Shown here one piece after another: positions 1-6,787 of a stretch of DNA of 15,561 bases. The stretch is from Alphaproteobacteria bacterium (GTDB lineage Bacteria; Pseudomonadota; Alphaproteobacteria; Rickettsiales; UBA1997): contig VGDN01000006.1 of NCBI GenBank assembly GCA_016869695.1, positions 1 through 15,561 of the forward strand. The letters run 5' to 3'. Every line of letters starts with the position of its first letter. Within the stretch, counting starts at the first letter, position 1. The position numbers were made by a program, and so were the translations under genes. The notes beneath the pieces were generated by a model. That model had not been told where the DNA came from. It ran no database searches and saw nothing but the letters and a program-made list of their open reading frames with translations.

Positions 1-586
1 CGCTGTCCTTCACGCCAAAAATTCTTTTGAACTTCGATTCGAGTAGGTCGCTTCCTTGTTCGATCACAGATAAAAACAAACTCACGAAAACGAAGAAGAT
101 GATGCCACCAGGAAACATAAAGGAGCTTAAGAAACCTATGATGATGCTTGCGAGCATGCCTCCAGCCAATCCAGACCATGTTTTGTTTGGACTGATTTTT
201 GGCGCAAGTTTTGGTCCACCCAAACTTCTGCCTGCAAAAAATGCGAAGATGTCGGTCGCCCAAATCACCGCAAACATCCAGAAAAGGATGTTGGCATCGA
301 TCATGCGGATTTTGATGACGGAGAAAATCGGAATGAGGATGTAGGTAAGGCCAATGGTGCGCCATTTGGTTTGGTCATACTCACGACGAATCATATCGAG
401 CCATTCGGTGGTCATCATCATCGCTACTCCGATGGCTAGTATGATGAAAAAATTCACCGAGTAAAAAATCGCATAGAGAGCAAGCGAGATGAGGATCAGC
501 GAACTAATTACGCGCTGTTTTGTGTTTTCGCGCGGCTCTAGAAAATGCACATGCGAAATCAGTCTGTTAATTAGGTCTTTTACCAT
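1..586 (-). CDS. cdsA: Phosphatidate cytidylyltransferase (CDP-diglyceride synthase), 3' end outside window
   Basis: Integral inner-membrane enzyme that makes CDP-diacylglycerol from phosphatidate and CTP, the precursor of all bacterial phospholipids. I translated it by hand because the reading frame stays open to the window edge. It starts at ATG 584-586 (MVKDLINRLISH) and gives 195 codons without a stop. Several hydrophobic stretches are visible (for example SSLILISLALYAIFYSV and IIIGFLSSFMFPGGIIFFVF). The family motif SPNKTWSGLAGG is followed by SDLLESKFKRIFGVKDS, which matches the start of the CDP-alcohol signature (S-x-x-K-R-x4-K-D-S). A GAGAGG Shine-Dalgarno-like sequence lies just before the ATG, inside uppS. 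The start overlaps the 3' end of uppS by 20 bp, so the two are probably translationally coupled. The last third, with the signature's HGG and D residues, is not in the window. Confidence 0.93.
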   Translation of the reverse strand, partial: MVKDLINRLISHVHFLEPRENTKQRVISSLILISLALYAIFYSVNFFIILAIGVAMMMTTEWLDMIRREYDQTKWRTIGLTYILIPIFSVIKIRMIDANILFWMFAVIWATDIFAFFAGRSLGGPKLAPKISPNKTWSGLAGGMLASIIIGFLSSFMFPGGIIFFVFVSLFLSVIEQGSDLLESKFKRIFGVKDS

Positions 587-1265
587 ATTTCCTCTCTCTG
601 TTGTTGAAGTCTTGGATGGCCAGAGTCAGTTCGTTTTTATCAAAATCAGGCCAGTAAGTTTTGGTAAAGTAAAGCTCGCAATAAGCAATCTGCCAAAGCA
701 AAAAATTACTCACGCGTGAATCACCAGCGGTACGAATGAGTAAGCACGGATCTGGGATTTCGGGATGGTAAAGATTTTGCGAGATCAGATTTTCGGTAAC
801 ATCTTGAGCGATGATTTTTTGTTCGATAATTTTTCTAACAGCATCGATCAGCTCCTGTCTGGCACCGTAAGAGAAGGCTATGTTGAGAGTTAAAGCGCGA
901 TTATTTTTGGTAAGATCTTCGAGATTTTGGATTTTTGTTTTTGTTACCACACTAAGCCGCTCTAAGTTTCCCGAGATTACAATCTTCACATCTTTTTCGA
1001 TCAGCGACTTAGTTTCTTTTTCGAGATATTCATCAAGCAGCTTCATCAGATAATCCACTTCATCATGTGGGCGATCCCAGTTTTCTGAGGAGAAGGCATA
1101 AACTGTTAAAAACTTCACACCAAGATCGATACAGGCCTCGGCGATTTTACGCAGATTTTCTGAACCTTTTTTGTGACCAAGCTGCAAAGGAAGTTTCTTC
1201 TGCTTCGCCCATCTAGCGTTGCCATCCATAATGATGGCGATGTGCTGCGGAACAACAGATACCAC
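567..1265 (-). CDS. uppS: Isoprenyl transferase (undecaprenyl diphosphate synthase)
   Basis: Cis-prenyltransferase that condenses isopentenyl diphosphate onto farnesyl diphosphate to make the C55 lipid carrier for peptidoglycan and other envelope polymers. The 232 aa length is normal. It shows the family motifs IAIIMDGNARWA near residue 14 (catalytic Asp; the usual NGRWA reads NARWA here), LTVYAFSSENW near residue 54, LLIRTAGDSRVSNFLLWQIAYCE near residue 177, and the final RKYGKRP. The start is uncertain. The only start-type codon before the conserved block is GTG at 1263-1265, and the AAGGAG ribosome-binding sequence practically abuts it. The MITE-like element at 1272-1419 ends 6 bp upstream, so the original 5' end may have been altered by that insertion. 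The gene overlaps cdsA by 20 bp. Confidence 0.95.
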   Translation of the reverse strand: MVSVVPQHIAIIMDGNARWAKQKKLPLQLGHKKGSENLRKIAEACIDLGVKFLTVYAFSSENWDRPHDEVDYLMKLLDEYLEKETKSLIEKDVKIVISGNLERLSVVTKTKIQNLEDLTKNNRALTLNIAFSYGARQELIDAVRKIIEQKIIAQDVTENLISQNLYHPEIPDPCLLIRTAGDSRVSNFLLWQIAYCELYFTKTYWPDFDKNELTLAIQDFNNRERKYGKRPN

Positions 1266-1271
1266 TCCTTA

Positions 1272-1419
1272 GAACATGTTTAGAATCTCGCTTCCGGTGC
1301 AGTGGATAGCGCGGTTATTCGGGTATCGGAAGTGAGGCATATAAAGACATACTGTGAACGAAGAAGCGCAGAAAACCGCGCTAGACACCCATCCGGAGTT
1401 AGAGATTCTACACATGTTC
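1272..1419. mobile_element. MITE-like inverted-repeat element with TA flanks
   Basis: The outermost 18 bases, GAACATGTTTAGAATCTC at 1272-1289, are repeated inverted at 1402-1419 with one mismatch. Further inside, CCGG and AGCGCGGTT (1308-1316) pair with AACCGCGCT (1374-1382). The element is flanked on both sides by TA (1270-1271 and 1420-1421), as expected for an IS630/Tc1-type target duplication. The roughly 57 bp centre has no coding capacity. It sits exactly between the frr stop codon, whose TAG includes the right-hand TA, and the uppS start. It is likely a non-autonomous transposon; the parent family is inferred only from the TA flanks. Confidence 0.6.
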
Positions 1420-1970
1420 TAGACCTTCATCAAATCTTTTTCCTTCGCGGCAACAGCATCATCGGTTTTCTTCACAAACTCATCAGTGATTTTTTGCACA
1501 ACATCAGTCAAAGAGTGGATTTGATCCTTACCAACTTCCTTTTCGTGTTTTTTGAATTCGTCCAAAATGTCGCGACGAATGTTGCGTAGAGCGATCTTTT
1601 TATCTTCGCCATATTTCTTGGCGAGCCTAGACAGATCACGGCGGCGCTCTTCGCTAAGTTTTGGAATAGCGATACGCAAAGTCATACCATCAACCATTGG
1701 ATTGAAGCCGAGATTGGAGTTGATGATTGCCTTCTCTACCGCCTTCACGCTGTCACGATCCCAAACCTGAACCGCTAGAGTTGTGGCTTCCGGAACAGAG
1801 ATTGAGCCAAGTTGTGAGATTGGCATAAACTGGCCGTAAAACTCGACCTTCACCGTGTCGAGCAAACTCGGATGAGCACGACCAGTTGAAATCGAATCAA
1901 GATCACGCTTCAGCGAAACCATTGTTTCTTCCATTTTTTGACGAGCCTTGTCGGCAAGTTGGTTGAGCAT
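1419..1970 (-). CDS. frr: Ribosome recycling factor
   Basis: Cytosolic factor that, with EF-G, splits post-termination ribosomes from mRNA. The 183 aa product has the usual length and the family's conserved blocks: LDSISTGRAHPSLLD near residue 24, PISQLGSISVPEA near residue 50, VWDRDSVKAVEKAI near residue 69, and IPKLSEERRRDLSRLAKKYGED near residue 101, followed by the NIRRDILDEFKKHEKE helix. It starts at ATG 1968-1970, one base after the pyrH stop, so the two are almost certainly co-translated from one mRNA. The TAG stop at 1419-1421 coincides with the edge of the MITE-like element. The C-terminus (KDLMKV) still matches the family ending, so the insertion did not truncate the protein. Confidence 0.97.
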   Translation of the reverse strand: MLNQLADKARQKMEETMVSLKRDLDSISTGRAHPSLLDTVKVEFYGQFMPISQLGSISVPEATTLAVQVWDRDSVKAVEKAIINSNLGFNPMVDGMTLRIAIPKLSEERRRDLSRLAKKYGEDKKIALRNIRRDILDEFKKHEKEVGKDQIHSLTDVVQKITDEFVKKTDDAVAAKEKDLMKV

Positions 1971-1971
1971 G

Positions 1972-2676
1972 TTAGTTTATGATTGTGAACTTCCCCGCAC
2001 CTTGCACCACCTGCTGCAAAGCATCTTCCTCTTTAATTGAGAAAATGATGATTGGAAGTTTGTTGTCTTTGGCGAGAGTGATAGCGGTTTGATCCATCAC
2101 GCGAAGATCTTGTTTGATTACGTCAAGATATTTGACCTTGTCATAACGAATGGCGGTTTTGTCGAGTTTGGGATCAGCCGAGTAAACACCATCTACTTGC
2201 GTGCCCTTTAAAATCGCATCACAGCCCATTTCAACTGCGCGTAATACCGCCGCAGTATCAGTAGTAAAAAAAGGATTTCCGGTTCCAGCAGAAAAAATAA
2301 TCACCCTTCCCTTTTCTAGGTGGCGAGCGGCACGGCGCTTAATGTAAGGCTCACAAACTGTGTTCATTGGAATCGCTGAAAGCATGCGAGTGTCCACTCC
2401 GCTTTTGTCGAGAGCGCTTTGTAGCGCGAGACCGTTAATACAAGTGGCAAGCATGCCCATGTAATCAGCAGTAACTCTCTCCATTCCTTCCGCCGCTTGC
2501 GAAACGCCACGAAAAATATTTCCACCACCAACAACAATGCAGACCTCGCATCCAAGCTTATGAGCAGAAATGATTTGATTGCAGATTTTTTCGATGGCTT
2601 GCGGATCGTGGCCAAAAGCCCGATTGCCCATTAATGCTTCACCAGAAACTTTGAAGAGAATGCGTTTGAGCTTCAT
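1972..2676 (-). CDS. pyrH: Uridylate kinase (UMP kinase)
   Basis: Bacterial-type UMP kinase (amino acid kinase fold) that phosphorylates UMP to UDP in pyrimidine nucleotide synthesis. The 234 aa length is typical. Motifs in order: [10 protein letters not shown] near residue 8 (phosphate binding), [10 protein letters not shown] near residue 48, the UMP-site region [17 protein letters not shown] near residue 70, [15 protein letters not shown] near residue 129, [14 protein letters not shown] near residue 158, and the C-terminal [18 protein letters not shown]. It starts at ATG 2674-2676, two bases after the tsf stop. The genes are packed in the canonical tsf-pyrH-frr order, which implies one transcript. 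Confidence 0.97.
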   Translation of the reverse strand: MKLKRILFKVSGEALMGNRAFGHDPQAIEKICNQIISAHKLGCEVCIVVGGGNIFRGVSQAAEGMERVTADYMGMLATCINGLALQSALDKSGVDTRMLSAIPMNTVCEPYIKRRAARHLEKGRVIIFSAGTGNPFFTTDTAAVLRAVEMGCDAILKGTQVDGVYSADPKLDKTAIRYDKVKYLDVIKQDLRVMDQTAITLAKDNKLPIIIFSIKEEDALQQVVQGAGKFTIIN

Positions 2677-2678
2677 TA

Positions 2679-3569
2679 TTATTTTGTCATCGATGCCACT
2701 TCCGCAGCGAAATCATTTTCCTTTTTTTCTACACCTTCTCCAAGCACGAACAGCTTGAATCCGGAGATTTTTGTTTCGCCATTTTCTTTAACAAAAGAAG
2801 TAAGCAAGTCTTTAATCTTTAGCTTGTCATCCATCACAAACACTTGTTCGAGCAGCACGACTTCCTCATAATATTTCCTAATCCTACCTTGGATCATTTT
2901 GTCAATGATGCTTTCCGGCTTACCCGAAGCACGAGCTTGCTCCTTTAACACTTCAGTTTCACGCGCAAGATTGGTTGGATCGACCGACTCGATTGAGAGT
3001 GCTTCTGGCTTCGCAGCTGCGATGTGCATCGCGATTTGCTTGCCGAGCTCGTTCAACTTTTCCGCATCAGCTTGCGATTCAAAGCCTACCAACACCGCAA
3101 TCTTACCCATATTTGGCGCGATTGAATTGTGGATGTAGCTAGTGATCAATCCTTGCGAAACCTCTAGGGAAGCGATGCGACGGATGTTGATGTTTTCACC
3201 AATCACACTGATTTGCTCTTTAACTTCTTCATCTTTTGCCGCCTGTAGCTTGATGATATCTTCACCAAACGCCAAAGCTTCGCGCACAACTTTTGCCACG
3301 AACTCTTGGAATTTTTGGTTACGCGCCACGAAGTCAGTTTCAGAGTTAACCTCAACGACAACGGCTTTTTTGCCATCGATGTGAACAGCAACAGCACCTT
3401 CAGAAGTCACGCGTCCACTTTTTTTAGCAGCAGAAGAAAGACCTTTTTTACGCAACCAATCAACCGCCTCCTCGAGACTGTCATTGGTTGCAGCAAGTGC
3501 CTTGTTGCAGTCGGCGATACCACAGCCAGTGGCTTCGCGTAGTTTTTTGATTAGAGAGAGATCAGCCAT
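2679..3569 (-). CDS. tsf: Translation elongation factor Ts
   Basis: Guanine-nucleotide exchange factor for EF-Tu in the cytosol. The 296 aa product has the N-terminal UBA-like domain ([20 protein letters not shown], about residues 5-24, then [12 protein letters not shown]) and the EF-Tu-contacting core with [13 protein letters not shown] near residue 72. The dimerisation and core repeats follow, with [25 protein letters not shown] and the region [24 protein letters not shown] near residue 222. It starts at ATG 3567-3569 without an evident Shine-Dalgarno sequence. It is separated from rpsB by 129 bp that carry two ATTGC-type palindromes, a wider gap than is usual for this pair. Confidence 0.97.
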   Translation of the reverse strand: MADLSLIKKLREATGCGIADCNKALAATNDSLEEAVDWLRKKGLSSAAKKSGRVTSEGAVAVHIDGKKAVVVEVNSETDFVARNQKFQEFVAKVVREALAFGEDIIKLQAAKDEEVKEQISVIGENINIRRIASLEVSQGLITSYIHNSIAPNMGKIAVLVGFESQADAEKLNELGKQIAMHIAAAKPEALSIESVDPTNLARETEVLKEQARASGKPESIIDKMIQGRIRKYYEEVVLLEQVFVMDDKLKIKDLLTSFVKENGETKISGFKLFVLGEGVEKKENDFAAEVASMTK

Positions 3570-3610
3570 TGTAAAAGTCTGTAGTTGGTGGGGTTAGTTA
3601 AGTTCGGATC

Positions 3611-3645
3611 GTCATTGCTAGCCACTTCTAGTGGTGAGGCAATCC
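3611..3645. repeat. ATTGC-type palindromic repeat, copy 1
   Basis: The sequence starts GTCATTGC and ends GGCAATCC, and the inner CCACT/AGTGG pair closes a three-base loop. The same outer motif recurs at 3658-3693, 8596-8632, 9047-9083 and 9102-9135. Repeats with these ends are widespread in intergenic DNA of Rickettsia and related bacteria (recalled, not searched). It lies in the tsf-rpsB gap and could form an mRNA hairpin. Confidence 0.6.
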
Positions 3646-3657
3646 ACAAAACAAATA

Positions 3658-3693
3658 GATTGCCGCGCCAAGCTAAGCCTGGCTCACAATGAC
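3658..3693. repeat. ATTGC-type palindromic repeat, copy 2
   Basis: It begins GATTGCCGCGCCA and ends TGGCTCACAATGAC. The GCCA/TGGC inner arms and the ATTG/CAAT outer arms are complementary. It stands in opposite orientation to copy 1, 12 bp away, and its right end is only 6 bp from the rpsB stop codon. Confidence 0.6.
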
Positions 3694-3698
3694 CCAAA

Positions 3699-4637
3699 TT
3701 ATTTTTTAGCAGCCGGCTTCTTCGCCACCGGTTTTTTAGCGGGAGCTTTTTCTTCAGCTTTTTTTACCGGCTTTTTGAAAACTTTTTTAGCCGGCTTTTC
3801 ATCTGCCTTCTCAACGACTTTGACGATTTTTTTATGCTCTTTTCTGGCTGGATTTTTTTCTTCTCTCTTCTCTTCAACTGGCTTTTTCATCTCGGCAACA
3901 TTGTCGTCTTCGAGCTTGCTGACATCGATTCCAGCAAGAGCCATATTTTCTTTGATGCCAGCAATCGCGGCATCTGAAAGCAGGCGGCAGTAGAGCTTAA
4001 TCGATTTTGCTGAGTCATCATTTCCTGGAATTGGGAAAGTCACACCATCCGGATTACAGTTGGAATCAAGCACCGCCATGATCGGAACGTTTAGCTTGCT
4101 CGCTTCAAGAAAAGCGATCGATTCCTTGTTGGTATCGATGATGAAAACCAAGTCTGGATATCCTCCCATATTTTTAATGCCCCCAAGAGTGTCTTCGAGT
4201 TTTTGCCTTTGTCTTTCGAGAACGAGCTTTTCTTTCTTGTTATAGCCCACTTCAGTGTCAGAGAGCTGCCCTTCGATTTTCTTTAAGGTTTTGATTGACT
4301 GCGAAACTGTTTTCCAATTGGTAAGCATACCTCCAAGCCAACGCTGATTTACGTAATATTGACCACATCTCTTTGCTGCTTCAGCAACAGGCTCAACCGC
4401 TTGTTTCTTGGTTCCAACGAAAAGGATACGACCATTATTTTTGGCGATTTCTTTAACTGTTTTAAGTGCGTTGTGTAAGCAGTTAGCGGTTTTGTTTAAG
4501 TCAATGATGGTGATGCCGTTTCTGCTGCCGAAGATGTATTTCTCCATCTTGGGATTACGGCGCATGGTCTTGTGACCAAAGTGAACACCTGCTTCGAGTA
4601 GTTGACGAATGGTAAATTTTGGAAGTTCGGTAGACAT
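3699..4637 (-). CDS. rpsB: 30S ribosomal protein S2 with long Lys/Ala-rich C-terminal tail
   Basis: Small-subunit ribosomal protein on the head/platform side, needed for S1 binding to the 30S subunit. The S2 core is clear: FTIRQLLEAGVHFGHKTMRRNPKM near residue 8, FVGTKKQA near residue 73, RWLGGMLTNWKT near residue 99, and PDLVFIIDTNKESIAFLEA near residue 161. The block NVPIMAVLDSNCNPDGVTFPIPGNDDS follows near residue 183. The core ends near residue 230. The rest, up to residue 312, is a low-complexity tail rich in K, A, E and P (KKPVAKKPAAKK at the very end) that resembles histone-H1-type tails. S2 is usually about 240-260 aa, so roughly 60-70 residues are extra. It starts at ATG 4635-4637 and is the first gene of the rpsB-tsf-pyrH-frr-uppS-cdsA group. 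Confidence 0.97.
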   Translation of the reverse strand: MSTELPKFTIRQLLEAGVHFGHKTMRRNPKMEKYIFGSRNGITIIDLNKTANCLHNALKTVKEIAKNNGRILFVGTKKQAVEPVAEAAKRCGQYYVNQRWLGGMLTNWKTVSQSIKTLKKIEGQLSDTEVGYNKKEKLVLERQRQKLEDTLGGIKNMGGYPDLVFIIDTNKESIAFLEASKLNVPIMAVLDSNCNPDGVTFPIPGNDDSAKSIKLYCRLLSDAAIAGIKENMALAGIDVSKLEDDNVAEMKKPVEEKREEKNPARKEHKKIVKVVEKADEKPAKKVFKKPVKKAEEKAPAKKPVAKKPAAKK

Positions 4638-4676
4638 AATTTTTAGTTATTTGGTTAGTTACCAAGTCGCAGCAAA

Positions 4677-4853
4677 CCAAGCAGGGCCTATCCCCAAACT
4701 TTTTCGCCTTAATTCACGAGCTATTTTGCCCAGCTTCCCAGCAAGAATTTTTTGCAGATATGCAACTATCTGCGAAAAATTCTTGCGCCGGAAGATGTGG
4801 CAAAAGAGTCGCGAAGTAAGGCGAAAAAGTTTGGGGATAGGCTCTAGGCTTGG
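4677..4853. repeat. 177 bp near-perfect palindrome
   Basis: The left arm (4677-4760) and right arm (4767-4853) are reverse complements apart from scattered mismatches and small gaps. They close on a 6-base loop between GCAGATA and TATCTGC. The outer half pairs without a break over about 25 bp (key parts GCCTATCCCCAAAC and TTTTTCGCCTTA). No protein is credible here: both strands stay open through the palindrome, but each reading is the mirror of the other. It lies between the candidate rpsB promoter and the rpsB start, so it would form a very long hairpin in the rpsB leader. It is probably a mobile palindromic repeat unit or MITE. Confidence 0.75.
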
Positions 4854-4890
4854 CACCAAAACGCTGTTACTTGTGAATTTAAAAAGGAAA

Positions 4891-4913
4891 AACACCTGAG
4901 GAACCCAGGCGGG
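4891..4913 (-). terminator. Terminator-like hairpin in the rpsB upstream region
   Basis: On the minus strand, CGCCTGGG and CTCAGGTG pair (8 bp with two G-U pairs) around a three-base TTC loop, followed directly by TTTTT. It lies about 55 bp beyond the stop of the decayed hlyD-like gene, so it could be that gene's old terminator. It also lies just downstream of a candidate promoter, so it could act as an attenuator for rpsB. Confidence 0.4.
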
Positions 4914-4919
4914 CGCGGC

Positions 4920-4947
4920 TTTCTATGAATCAAGATCTGGGTGTCAA
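4920..4947 (-). promoter_or_regulatory. Candidate sigma-70-type promoter for the rpsB operon
   Basis: On the minus strand, TTGACA (4942-4947, a perfect -35 consensus) is followed after 16 bp by TAGAAA (4920-4925, four of six matches to the -10 consensus). It is the best promoter-like pair seen upstream of rpsB, about 285 bp from its ATG. The palindrome inserted in between would account for the long leader. This is inference from sequence alone. Confidence 0.4.
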
Positions 4948-4969
4948 GTAGGTAGGGTACCTTTGATTT

Positions 4970-5383
4970 TCACTCCTCCCTAAACACCATATAAGCCAAA
5001 TCATAAATTAAGGTATGACATTGGCGATCTTGATCTAGTTATGATAAACACCTGTGCAGGCATTCCGGGATAAAGTTCAATCTTCTCTTTTAGGTCATCA
5101 ATATCCTCTTTGCTGATAGCCGCACGTGCTAAGAAATATATGATTCACCACTTTGCTCATTAGTTAGAATATCCGGTGAAACATTGATTACTTCACCATT
5201 GAGCTTTGGAACTTTTTTGCCCTTGTAAACAGTAAGCTGAATCTTCGACTTCATACCAACTGCAATATTATCAATATCCTGCGGTTTTACCTTGGCCTCG
5301 ATGATTAACTCTTCATGTTATGGCACAATACTCATTACCTCACCATCCGGTGGCACAACAGCACCAGTAGCGTTATTTAATTG
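4970..5383 (-). pseudogene. Decayed 3' end of a HlyD-family membrane fusion protein gene (type I secretion)
   Basis: Reading the minus strand gives a HlyD/PrtE-type periplasmic adaptor C-terminus in pieces: TGAVVPPDGEVMSIVP, an in-frame TAA, then HEELIIEAKVKPQDIDNIAV and GMKSKIQLTVYKGKKV. Next come VPKLNGEVINVSPDILTNEQ, a frameshift around 5125 (an extra AT in a TATAT run), FLARAAISKEDIDDLKEKIE and LYPGMPAQVFIITRS. A second frameshift near 5007 is followed by IYDLAYMVF and the old stop TGA at 4970-4972. The order of blocks and the final PGMPAQVFI motif match adaptors that link an ABC exporter to TolC. Only about 135 codons remain; the coiled-coil and N-terminal parts are missing, cut at an IS-end-like sequence. 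One stop and two frameshifts make it non-functional. Confidence 0.85.
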
Positions 5384-5455
5384 GGACTTACGCAAAATCT
5401 AACTTTTGCTTTGAAATTTCGTCGGTTTTTTCTGGCTGTGGTGCGTACCTATGTC
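5384..5455. mobile_element. Possible insertion-sequence end or remnant
   Basis: The HlyD homology stops at GGGACTTACGCAAAATC, and about 55 bp further lies GGTGCGTACC. GGGACTTACGCA-type sequences resemble the terminal inverted repeats of some IS5-superfamily elements (recalled, not searched). The segment has no coding capacity and fills the gap between the broken hlyD-like gene and the ftsA stop. It may be what truncated the secretion gene. Confidence 0.3.
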
Positions 5456-5462
5456 TTATGTG

Positions 5463-6695
5463 CTACATCACTAACTTATCAATCAGCCTTCTAAATAGGC
5501 TGGTCTTGGTTTCAAAGCCGCTCTTAATTTTTTCGCGCAGATGAAGATTACGCAAAAATGCCAGCATCCCAATCGGGCAGGAGTTAGCGGGATTAATGAT
5601 TCCAGACTGTAGCTGACTAAGGCGATTCGGATAGCCGATACGGACGTTTTTTCCAAAGATTTCCGTAGCGAGCTTGTCGATCCCAACAACCAAGGAAACA
5701 CCTCCGGTAATCACAATGTTTCCTAACATATGAAACGGCACTCCGGATTTTTCTAAAACTGATTTTACTGACTCGAACAACTCCTCCAAACGCGAGGAGA
5801 TAATCTCGCAAAGCTCAAGTCGCGTGATGCTGATCACCTCACCATCCTCAACATCTTCCGTCCGAAACCTGATTACCTCGCGCTCCTCGATTGGCGAGAT
5901 CAGCAGCGAACTGTTAAGGTTTTTAATCTTCTCCGCTGTCGAAAAACTGACGCCGAGAATCGTCGATATATCCTTGGTGATGTGCGAGCCGCCGATCCTT
6001 GAGTTTCCTGTATAAACCAGCTTGCCCTCGCTGATTAAACAAAAGGAAGTCGAGCTGCCACCGATGTCAAGCAACAGCGTGCCAATATTCATTTCATTTT
6101 CAGAAAGACAGGAAAGCGCTGAGGCGTAGGGCTCAACTATGTAGCTATTCACCGAAAGCTGGCAGCGTTTCAGACAGTTCTCGATATTTTTTATGGTTGT
6201 CTGCGAAGTGGAAACAACGTGGAACTTGGCGTAGAGCTTCTTACCCGACATGTAGCGCGGATTGCTGATCGGCTCCGAATCATCGAGGCGGTATTGCAGC
6301 GGCACGAGATGGATGATCTCACGATTTTTTTTCTTAAACTCGGCACGAACCTTGTTGGTGAGATTGATGATGTCGGAATTTTTGACGACATCCGATCCGA
6401 CTTTGCACTCAACATCCTGATGAGTTGAGGTGACCTGACTGCCAGAAATCCCGATTAAAAGCTGATTAACATTAAAGCCCGCCATCCGCTCCGCTTCTGC
6501 GACGGTGTTGGTTATCGACTTCTGCGCCAAACGCATATCAGAAATCGCACTGGCCATAATCCCGCGCGATTCTTTGTGGCCGTGACCAAGAATTTTTATC
6601 TCTTCTCCATCGATTGAAGCGATCACGCAAACCAGCTTGGACGAGCCCATATCAAGGCAGGCGATGATTTTTCCGTTACGAGGTTTTTTGGACAT
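5463..6695 (-). CDS. ftsA: Cell division protein FtsA
   Basis: Actin-like ATPase that tethers FtsZ filaments to the inner membrane and recruits later division proteins. The 410 aa product has the actin-fold signatures: IIACLDMGSSKLVCVIAS near residue 10 (phosphate 1), the 1C subdomain after that (HGHKESRGIMASAISDM), LLLDIGGSSTSFCLIS near residue 208 (phosphate 2), and NIVITGGVSLVVGI near residue 335 (adenosine motif). The last residues (TSLFRRLIDKLVM) form the amphipathic membrane-targeting helix, so the C-terminus is complete. It starts at ATG 6693-6695. It follows ftsQ, separated by an AGTGCTC-type palindrome. The usual downstream partner ftsZ is absent; decayed DNA follows instead. Confidence 0.96.
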   Translation of the reverse strand: MSKKPRNGKIIACLDMGSSKLVCVIASIDGEEIKILGHGHKESRGIMASAISDMRLAQKSITNTVAEAERMAGFNVNQLLIGISGSQVTSTHQDVECKVGSDVVKNSDIINLTNKVRAEFKKKNREIIHLVPLQYRLDDSEPISNPRYMSGKKLYAKFHVVSTSQTTIKNIENCLKRCQLSVNSYIVEPYASALSCLSENEMNIGTLLLDIGGSSTSFCLISEGKLVYTGNSRIGGSHITKDISTILGVSFSTAEKIKNLNSSLLISPIEEREVIRFRTEDVEDGEVISITRLELCEIISSRLEELFESVKSVLEKSGVPFHMLGNIVITGGVSLVVGIDKLATEIFGKNVRIGYPNRLSQLQSGIINPANSCPIGMLAFLRNLHLREKIKSGFETKTSLFRRLIDKLVM

Positions 6696-6702
6696 TACTC
6701 TG

Positions 6703-6787
6703 TTTTATTAGTGCTCGGTGCAGAAGTGCTCAGTGCTCAGGCTCTCATAATCACTGAGCACTGAGCACTGAGCACTGGGCACTGAAC
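6703..6787 (-). repeat. AGTGCTC-type palindromic element, ftsQ-ftsA junction
   Basis: Tandem GTGCTCA units (6711-6740) face tandem TGAGCAC units (about 6753-6785) around the core CTCTCATAATC. The minus-strand copy therefore reads AGTGCCCAGTGCTC, more units, ATTATGAGAG, then the complementary arm and ACTAATAAA. It fills the whole ftsQ-ftsA gap, reaching the ftsQ stop codon. Related copies lie at 11944-12008 and 13260-13337 in the same orientation. Confidence 0.8.

Noticed and set aside
27..344. 105 aa plus-strand frame at the window start
   Set aside because: It is antisense to cdsA, whose motifs are unmistakable on the minus strand.
1302..1589. 95 aa plus-strand frame across the MITE-like element
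   Set aside because: It runs antisense into frr, and the element's centre shows no protein-like composition.
3570..3698. tRNA or small structured RNA gene in the tsf-rpsB gap
   Set aside because: No cloverleaf, T-loop (GTTCRA) or CCA pattern; the structure is explained by the two ATTGC palindromes.
3631..3993. 120 aa plus-strand frame with F/A/G-rich repeats that looks membrane-like
   Set aside because: It is the antisense reading of the Lys/Ala-rich tail of S2; AAA/GCC codons read backwards give F, G and A.
4609..4899. Open frames of 96 aa (plus strand) and 78 aa (minus strand) upstream of rpsB
   Set aside because: They are the two readings of the 177 bp palindrome and look alike for that reason; no family resemblance beyond the repeat.
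6711..6787. Possible CRISPR or tandem-repeat array of AGCACTG units
   Set aside because: Units are about 8 bp, adjacent and arranged as inverted arms around a core, with no spacers and no cas genes.
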